Source of the DNA: VFMC01 sp046331225
Lineage (GTDB): Bacteria > Actinomycetota > Acidimicrobiia > Acidimicrobiales > Ilumatobacteraceae
Direction: 5' to 3'
DNA: 64,000 nucleotides
Assembly (NCBI GenBank): GCA_046331225.1
Contig: JAXLRF010000012.1
Location: 1-64,000 of the forward strand
Positions 58,675 to 64,000 of this stretch are shown here, in pieces. The stretch's first letter is position 1; every line of letters begins with the position of its first letter. The notes under the pieces were generated by a model. That model worked only from the letters and a program-made list of their open reading frames with translations. It had not been told where the DNA came from and made no database searches. The position numbers were made by a program, and so were the translations under genes.

Positions 58675-58971
58675 TCAGCCGCGGATCTCGCGCAGCAGGC
58701 GGTCGAGCCGGACGTTGCCCCACACGGTGACGTGGCGGTCGGGCACCCGCCCGTCGGCGCGGCGCGGCGGCACGAGGGCCCCGGCAGCGATCAGCGATGA
58801 GAGATGCGGTCGCCACGGCCCCTCATCGCTCATCGCGTCGGTGACGGCGGACAGGGGGACGAGTGCGGCGGCGGGACGGCCACCGATCGACACGACGGTG
58901 GGTTCGCCACCGGCCGCCCGTTTCACGTGGGCCGCCAGGTCGGCGCGGAGGTCGCGGATGCCGATCGCCAT
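58675..58971 (-). CDS. Phd/VapB-type antitoxin interrupted in frame by a palindromic repeat
   Basis: A 98-residue antitoxin of the prevent-host-death type: IGIRDLRADLAAHVKRAAGG, EPTVVSIGGRPAAALVPLSA, then SDEGPWRPHLSS, then IAAGALVPPRR, usual for VapB C-termini. The middle section is encoded by a copy of the dispersed repeat (58794-58836) in frame, adding about 14 residues between the DNA-binding and toxin-binding halves. An exact 22-bp palindrome overlaps the promoter. Confidence 0.85.
   Translation of the reverse strand: MAIGIRDLRADLAAHVKRAAGGEPTVVSIGGRPAAALVPLSAVTDAMSDEGPWRPHLSSLIAAGALVPPRRADGRVPDRHVTVWGNVRLDRLLREIRG
58794..58836. repeat. Dispersed palindromic repeat inside the antitoxin gene
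   Basis: Arms GCGATGAG and CTCATCGC with a loop holding CGGTCGCCACGG; nearly identical to 16192-16232. It preserves the reading frame of the antitoxin and encodes roughly residues 46-59. Confidence 0.85.
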
Positions 58972-58993
58972 AGGTGTACACCAGTGTACACCT
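58972..58993. promoter_or_regulatory. Perfect palindrome at the antitoxin promoter
   Basis: AGGTGTACAC, CA, then GTGTACACCT: a 10-2-10 perfect inverted repeat starting 1 bp before the antitoxin ATG. Antitoxins of this family repress their own operon by binding such sites. Confidence 0.75.
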
Positions 58994-59035
58994 CTCGATT
59001 TCGGAGGCCGCGGTGGACGTGGCCAGACTGCCGCC

Positions 59036-60151
59036 ATGAACTTTGCCTTCACCGAAGAACAAGAAGAGCTGCGCAAGACCGTGCGCCAGTTCCTCGAGGC
59101 CAAGAGCCCCGAGACCGCCGTCCGCGAGCAGATGGAGACCGAGGCCGGCTACGACGCCGCCGTGTGGTCGCAGATGGGCGAGCAGATGGGCCTGCAGGGC
59201 CTCGTCGTCCCGGAGGAGTTCGGCGGTTCGGGCTACAGCTTCGTCGAGCTCGGCATCGTGCTCGAGGAGATGGGCCGTGCCCTGCTGTGCGCCCCGTTCT
59301 TCTCGACGGTCGTGCTGGCCGCGCAGACGCTGATCCACAGCGGTGACGATGCGGCCAAGGCCGCCCACCTGCCGGGCATCGCCAGCGGCGAGACGATCGC
59401 GACCCTCGCCTACACCGAGCCCTCGGGCAAGTGGGACGAGAGCGGCATCACGATGCAGGCCACCGCCTCGGGCGACGGCTGGAGCCTCAGCGGCACCAAG
59501 ATGTTCGTGCTCGACGGTCACACGGCCAACCTGATCATCGTCGCGGCCCGCACCGACAAGGGCGTCAGCCTGTTCGCCGTCGACGGCGGCGCGGCCGGCC
59601 TCACCCGCACGGCGCTCAGCACGATGGACCAGACCCGCAAGCAGGCCAAGCTCGAGTTCTCGAACACCCCGGCCACGCTGATCGGCGCCGAGGGCGAGGG
59701 CTGGAGCATCCTCGGCCGCGTGCTCGACCTCGCTGCCGTCGGCCTCGCCGCCGAGCAGGTCGGTGGCGCCCAGAAGGTGCTCGAGATGGCCGTCGACTAC
59801 GCCAAGGTGCGCGTGCAGTTCGGCCGCCCGATCGGTTCGTTCCAGGCCATCAAGCACAAGTGCGCCGACATGCTGCTCGAGGTCGAGTCGGCCAAGAGCG
59901 CGGCCTACTACGGCCTGTGGTGCGCGGCCGAGCTGAACGACGAGCTGCCCTCGGTGGCGTCGCTGGCGAAGGCCTACTGCTCGGAGGCGTACTTCCACGC
60001 CACCGCCGAGAACATCCAGATCCACGGTGGCATCGGCTTCACCTGGGAGCACCCGGCGCACCTGTACTTCAAGCGTGCGAAGTCGTCGGAGCTGCTGTTC
60101 GGCGACCCGACCTACCACCGCGAGCTGCTCGCGCAGCGCATCGGCATCTGA
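59036..60151 (+). CDS. Acyl-CoA dehydrogenase
   Basis: A 371-residue acyl-CoA dehydrogenase: FAFTEEQEELRKTVRQFLEA, LVVPEEFGGSGYSFVELGIV, ATLAYTEPSGKWDESGITMQ, YAKVRVQFGRPIGSFQAIKH and IQIHGGIGFTWEHPAHLYFK. FAD-dependent; electrons go to ETF. Unlike the copy at 6.2 kb it has no N-terminal extension. The ATG at 59036 has no better alternative. Confidence 0.92.
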   Translation: MNFAFTEEQEELRKTVRQFLEAKSPETAVREQMETEAGYDAAVWSQMGEQMGLQGLVVPEEFGGSGYSFVELGIVLEEMGRALLCAPFFSTVVLAAQTLIHSGDDAAKAAHLPGIASGETIATLAYTEPSGKWDESGITMQATASGDGWSLSGTKMFVLDGHTANLIIVAARTDKGVSLFAVDGGAAGLTRTALSTMDQTRKQAKLEFSNTPATLIGAEGEGWSILGRVLDLAAVGLAAEQVGGAQKVLEMAVDYAKVRVQFGRPIGSFQAIKHKCADMLLEVESAKSAAYYGLWCAAELNDELPSVASLAKAYCSEAYFHATAENIQIHGGIGFTWEHPAHLYFKRAKSSELLFGDPTYHRELLAQRIGI

Positions 60152-60193
60152 CGCCGCTGCGCTCCACGCGAGCGCGAGCTGCACCGTTGCAAC

Positions 60194-60226
60194 CGAACGG
60201 CCCGGGCATCACGCCCGGGCCGTTCG
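60194..60226 (+). terminator. Strong hairpin after the acyl-CoA dehydrogenase gene
   Basis: CGAACGGCCCGGGC and its exact complement GCCCGGGCCGTTCG around a 5-base loop: a 14-bp GC-rich stem 42 bp after the stop. T-rich tail is weak (TCGTCGTTGTC). It separates convergent genes, so it probably ends both. Confidence 0.7.
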
Positions 60227-60274
60227 TCGTTGTCGGGGTTCCTGGTCCGGAGTGCGACCGGTGGTGCCGGTGCG

Positions 60275-63022
60275 TCAGGTGAAGCGGAACAGCAGCGACC
60301 GGTTCGAGCCGTCGGCGAAGACGAACGTCAGCTGCCGGCACGTGCCCGCCCACGCCCGGTCGGTCGCCCAGGTGTAGGTGTACAGGCCGCCCCAGCGCTG
60401 GTAGGTGAGCGCCGAGGTGGTGGCGCGGGTGGTATCGGGCGACGCGTCGCGCCGCGATGGCGCCGGGCAGGTGGCGGGCGCCGAGCCGACCGACGTGATC
60501 ACGCCGAGGCCCTGGTCGCCGCCGAGCGAGAAGCCGATCGGCACGCCGGCACCTGCTCGCACCCGGTTGACGGTGGGGGCGTCGGCCACGCCGCGGAAGC
60601 CGCCCCAGTCGAACACCACCGTGTAGGGCACGGTGACGGCCGCGGTGTTGCCCGCCCGGTCGGTGGCCGTACAGGTGGCGTTGCGGGCGCCGAGGGTCGC
60701 GGTGCTGAAGCCGGTGCACCCCGAGGTGTCGAGGCCCGACAGCGCGTCGGACGCGTTGGCGAACAGGGCGCTGCGACGGCCGACGACCGGCTGGGCGGGC
60801 ACGATGCGGGGTGACAGCGTCGGTGCGGTCGCGTCGCGACGGATGGTCACCTGTGCCGAGGCCCGCCCGCCGCCGCTCACGGCGGTGCACGTGAAGGTGG
60901 TGCCCCGCCAGTCGCGGCTGTCGGTGGAGACGACGGTGGTGTCGCAACCGGTGCTCGACGTGATGCCGCTCTCGGGGTCGGTGACGGTCCACGCGACGGT
61001 GACGTCGCCGGTGTACCAGCCGTTGGCACCGAGCGGCCCGGTGACCATCGGCGTGACGGTCGGGCGACTGCGGTCGATCACCGTGTAGCGGGCGGGCGCC
61101 GTCGCGGTGTTGCCCGCCCGGTCGGTGGCGGTGCACGTCACCGACTGCGTGCCCGCGGTGGTGGTGAGCGGCGTGTCGCAGCCCGACGACGCGAGGCCCG
61201 ACAGCGCATCAGCGGCGTTGGCCGCGACCGTGACGGTGCGACCGGCGAACAACGTCGACGGCGCGGCGGTGGGTGCGAGCGTGGGCGCCGTGGCGTCGCG
61301 AGCGATGACGACCGAGCGCGAGCTCGACCCTCCAGCGCTCGCCGCGGTGCACGTGAAGGTGACGCTTGCGGTGTCGGCGGTGACCTTGGTGGTGTCGCAG
61401 CCGGTGCTCGACGTGATCGCGCTCTGCGGGTCGACCACGTCCCAGCCGACGGTGACGTCGCTCGTGTACCAGCCCCCGGTGCCGAGGTTGCCGGTGACGA
61501 CCGGGGTGATCTCGGGGCCGGTCGCATCGGTGACCGAGTAGCCGGCGGTCGCAGTGGCGGTGTTGCCGGCGCGGTCGGTGGCGGTGCAGGTCACCGTGCG
61601 CGTGCCGGCGGTGGAAGTGTCGGGCGTGTCGCAGCTCGACGACGCGACCCCCGACAGCGCGTCGGTCGCATTCGCGGTCGCGGTGATCACCCCACCGGCC
61701 ACCACGCTCGACGGCGACGCCGTCGGTGCCAGCGTCGGCGGCGTGGCGTCACGGGTGATCGTGACCGAGCGGGTGCTGCTGCCGCCGAGGCTGCTGGCCG
61801 AGCACGTGAAGGTGACGCCGCTCGTGTCGGCCGTGACCGAGGTCGCGTCACAGCCGGTGCTCGACGTGATGTCGCTCTCGGCGTCGGTCACCGTCCAGCT
61901 CACGCCGACGTCGCTCGTGTACCACCCGTCGCCGCCGAGGGTGCCCGTCACGTTCGGCGTGATCACGGGCCCGGTCGCGTCGACCGGTTCACCGACCTCG
62001 GTGGAGCCCGAGATGGTGATGGCGACGAACACGCCCTGGTCGTCGGTGACGAGCACACCCGAGTCGACACCGAAGCTGCAGGCGCCCGGTCCCGTGGTCG
62101 TGACGATTCGACGGCTGGCGTCGGCGGGATCGGAGGCCAGCCTGCACGGCCCCGACACGCTGTACAGGTACGTGCTGCCCAGGGCGTTGGTCGCGCCGAT
62201 GGTGAATGTGGTGGGGTGCCGCACCGACGCCGGCGGCACGTACCCCGGCGTCCAGAACAGGTACACCGGCGTGGCACTGATCTGGAAGTACCGCGTGAGC
62301 ACGTTCGAGAACTCGAACGGCCCCGTCGGCCGGGCGCGGGTGTCGAGCCGGCACTGCCCGGTGCCCGTCGGCGTGATGCGGTAGCTGGTCACGTTCGACG
62401 AGTCGCGACCGAGCAGCTCGGCCGTGCACGACCCGATCGTGGAGAAGTCGTAGATCGACGCCGTGTTGCTCTGGATCTCGACGACCGGCTTCTGATCGGC
62501 GGTGATCTGTGCCCGCCAGTCGTCGACCCACGAGATCACCTGGGGGATGGTGTATCCACCGATGAACACGCTGCGCGTCTTGGTGATCCCGTCCTTGTTG
62601 GCCTCGCCGGTGATCGTGCACCCGAACGAACCCACGGAGAGGTCGATGAGGTACCCCCACACGTACGGCGTGAACGTGTTGCCGAAGGTGCAGCCCGGTC
62701 CGCCGTTGATGCGCACTCCTGCTCCCGGGACGTCGCCGGCGATGTACAGGTGCACCGTGGTGTTGATCGGCAGCGACGGCGGGATGTTCGAGCGTTCGAC
62801 CGGAGCGCCGAGCGAGACGAGCTCGAGGACCACGTCGTCGAGGGGATCGCTGCTCGATCCGCCACCGAGGCAGAACGTGCCGATGGTCAGGCACGGGTCG
62901 ATCGCCGCGGCCGAGGGGGTGGACGAGCCGGGAATCGGGGCGTGGCCGACGAGCACGCTGGTGACGACCAGCAGGGCGACGGCCACGAGGTGGCGGAGGC
63001 GAGGGGTGGGGTCGGCGCGCAT
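60275..63022 (-). CDS. Large secreted protein with Ig-like repeats and C-terminal PxKF domain
   Basis: A 915-residue exported protein. A signal peptide (HLVAVALLVVTSVLVGHAPI) is followed by a 300-residue unique region and three tandem repeats of about 160-170 residues, each with GWYTSDV (or GWYTGDV), SSTGCD, TFTC and DATxPTL(S)P, plus DALSGxxxSxC and TCTATDRAGNTA: bacterial Ig-like modules with paired cysteines. The final 130 residues match the PxKF domain (FRGVADAPTVNRVRAGAGVP, YTYTWATDRAWAGTCRQLTF). A surface adhesin or enzyme scaffold is plausible; no catalytic domain is seen. Confidence 0.82.
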   Translation of the reverse strand: MRADPTPRLRHLVAVALLVVTSVLVGHAPIPGSSTPSAAAIDPCLTIGTFCLGGGSSSDPLDDVVLELVSLGAPVERSNIPPSLPINTTVHLYIAGDVPGAGVRINGGPGCTFGNTFTPYVWGYLIDLSVGSFGCTITGEANKDGITKTRSVFIGGYTIPQVISWVDDWRAQITADQKPVVEIQSNTASIYDFSTIGSCTAELLGRDSSNVTSYRITPTGTGQCRLDTRARPTGPFEFSNVLTRYFQISATPVYLFWTPGYVPPASVRHPTTFTIGATNALGSTYLYSVSGPCRLASDPADASRRIVTTTGPGACSFGVDSGVLVTDDQGVFVAITISGSTEVGEPVDATGPVITPNVTGTLGGDGWYTSDVGVSWTVTDAESDITSSTGCDATSVTADTSGVTFTCSASSLGGSSTRSVTITRDATPPTLAPTASPSSVVAGGVITATANATDALSGVASSSCDTPDTSTAGTRTVTCTATDRAGNTATATAGYSVTDATGPEITPVVTGNLGTGGWYTSDVTVGWDVVDPQSAITSSTGCDTTKVTADTASVTFTCTAASAGGSSSRSVVIARDATAPTLAPTAAPSTLFAGRTVTVAANAADALSGLASSGCDTPLTTTAGTQSVTCTATDRAGNTATAPARYTVIDRSRPTVTPMVTGPLGANGWYTGDVTVAWTVTDPESGITSSTGCDTTVVSTDSRDWRGTTFTCTAVSGGGRASAQVTIRRDATAPTLSPRIVPAQPVVGRRSALFANASDALSGLDTSGCTGFSTATLGARNATCTATDRAGNTAAVTVPYTVVFDWGGFRGVADAPTVNRVRAGAGVPIGFSLGGDQGLGVITSVGSAPATCPAPSRRDASPDTTRATTSALTYQRWGGLYTYTWATDRAWAGTCRQLTFVFADGSNRSLLFRFT

Positions 63023-63079
63023 GGCCGCGTTGTACGACGGGTGCGCAACGCGAGCGCAACGCCGGCGACGGCCGGGCGC

Positions 63080-64000
63080 TCAGAGCGCGTCGAGCACCGC
63101 CTGTGAGCGGCGCACCCACCACGGTCCGCAGCGACCCGCGAGCTCGACCGAGCGGTGCAGGTGGGCGCGCGCCGCATCGTGGTCGCCGACGGTGATCGCG
63201 AGCAGACCGAGCGTGTGGTCGACCGGGCCCAGGAAAACGCCCGGTCCGGGCTGGTATGCGAGCTGGCCGACCAGCGAGGTGCCTTGCGCGAGCAGCACTC
63301 GGGCGTAGTCGACGTCGCCGACGGCATGGACCGCGGCGCCCGCCGTGGTGAACGTGGCGGGGAAGGTGTTGTTCTCGGGCAGGCCCGCTCGTCGCAACTC
63401 GACCAGTTCGGCCGCCGCCTCGTCGAGCAGGCCGGCCGACGCCTGCACCCAGGCGAGCGCGCCGCCGATGCCTGCGATGTCGGGACGCGCCGCCCGCCAG
63501 GCGCTCACCGCCGCGACGGCCTCGGCCGCGCGTCCCTGCATCACGCGCAGCGCGGCGAGCTGGTTGGCGAAGGCCTGCATCGCATCGACGTGTGCTTCGT
63601 CGCCCCACACCGTGAAGGCTCCGCGGGTCAGCGGCTCGACGTCGTCGAGGCGGCCGTCGACGACGGCCATCACCGCCCGCCACACAGCGGTCGACCACCG
63701 CAGCCGCTGCGAGCGCAGCACGACCGGATCGGCCGACAGGGCGTCGAGCTCGGCGTCGACCTCGGCGCGGTCGCCGCGCTGCAACAGGTCGCCCATGCGG
63801 CCGAAGCGCACCTGCGCGGCGAACCTGGGGTCGTGCCGGGCGGCGCGGATCACACGGTCGGCGAAGGCGATGCGCGCGTCGGTGTGCTCGGGGCGCCAGT
63901 GCACGATGCGGCTCGCACCGTACGCGGCGATCAGCGCGGTGTCCGAGCCGATGCGTTCGGCCTCGTCCATCGCGCGTCGGGCGGACGCCTGACGCTCGTC
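63080..64000 (-). CDS. C-terminal part of a helical-repeat (TPR-like) protein, 5' end outside the window
   Basis: At least 306 residues, open to the window edge; an internal ATG at 63970 is unlikely to be the start. The sequence is a series of Ala/Leu-rich helix pairs (AAYGASRIVHWRPEHTDARI, FANQLAALRVMQGRAAEAVA, LVELRRAGLPENNTF), as in the TPR-like C-terminal regions of large AAA-ATPase or LuxR-type regulators. That full identity needs the upstream sequence. Confidence 0.65.
   Translation of the reverse strand, partial: DERQASARRAMDEAERIGSDTALIAAYGASRIVHWRPEHTDARIAFADRVIRAARHDPRFAAQVRFGRMGDLLQRGDRAEVDAELDALSADPVVLRSQRLRWSTAVWRAVMAVVDGRLDDVEPLTRGAFTVWGDEAHVDAMQAFANQLAALRVMQGRAAEAVAAVSAWRAARPDIAGIGGALAWVQASAGLLDEAAAELVELRRAGLPENNTFPATFTTAGAAVHAVGDVDYARVLLAQGTSLVGQLAYQPGPGVFLGPVDHTLGLLAITVGDHDAARAHLHRSVELAGRCGPWWVRRSQAVLDAL

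Noticed and set aside
1..64000. rRNA, tRNA, tmRNA or a replication origin
   Set aside because: Reading the intergenic gaps by eye showed no cloverleaf with a T-loop core, no rRNA-like conserved stretch and no DnaA-box cluster; a covariance search would be needed to be certain.

Overview
The window is very GC-rich (roughly 70%), gene-dense and GTG-rich at its starts, with Suf-type Fe-S assembly, an F420-type (DUF385) oxidoreductase, ECF42 sigma, an HxlR regulator, PxKF and PhoX secreted proteins, and many acyl-CoA and thiolase enzymes. This fits an actinobacterium, most likely class Acidimicrobiia (Ilumatobacter-like). That placement is inference from gene content; there is no rRNA or tRNA here to confirm it.

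Layout. 1-4.3 kb: end of a HAD hydrolase, a methyltransferase, a polyprenyl sugar-phosphate transferase and an MFS pump. 4.3-7.8 kb: a Tat-exported PhoX-like protein with an added C-terminal domain, and an acyl-CoA dehydrogenase. 7.9-16.1 kb: LOG-family protein, an acid-rich secreted protein divergent from a two-component system, nucleotidyltransferase, serine hydrolase, a flippase-like membrane protein, MaoC dehydratase and MutY. 16.1-19.1 kb: a three-gene operon ending in a UGSC-family protein whose Sec-Gly-Ser-Cys motif is encoded by an in-frame UGA followed by a bacterial SECIS-like hairpin. 19.2-26.5 kb: MBL hydrolase, MauE-like protein, oligopeptidase B, ferredoxin, HxlR regulator and a molybdopterin oxidoreductase. 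26.5-32 kb and 44.9-48.97 kb: Fe-S assembly genes in three separate units (sufB; sufD-Rieske-sufC; sufC2-sufS-sufU), each headed by a version of the same palindrome. 32-39 kb: HtpX, zinc-ribbon protein, Ca2+-type P-ATPase and a YbaK-type deacylase whose 3' end is duplicated around an accessory segment carrying a VOC protein and a HicBA pair with frameshifted hicA. 39-46 kb: transferases, TetR regulators with visible operators, an ABC ATPase, SDR, CBM48 mini-protein and nucleoside hydrolase. 49-55 kb: PLP decarboxylase, SDR and SnoaL genes, an ECF42/DGPF pair and a thiolase. 55-64 kb: a pilin-like protein, acyltransferase, MBL hydrolase, a VapBC-type pair, acyl-CoA dehydrogenase, a large repeat-built secreted protein and the C-terminal part of a helical-repeat protein.

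How parts work together. The three suf units supply scaffold, desulfurase, sulfur carrier and ATPase functions and look co-regulated through the shared operator. The UGSC operon couples a selenol/thiol motif protein, a thioredoxin-fused enzyme and an epoxide-hydrolase-like protein; its reaction is unknown to me and it is the strongest candidate here for an undescribed system. A dispersed palindromic repeat occurs at five places, once inside a toxin-antitoxin gene. No CRISPR array, rRNA, tRNA, insertion sequence or replication origin was seen.
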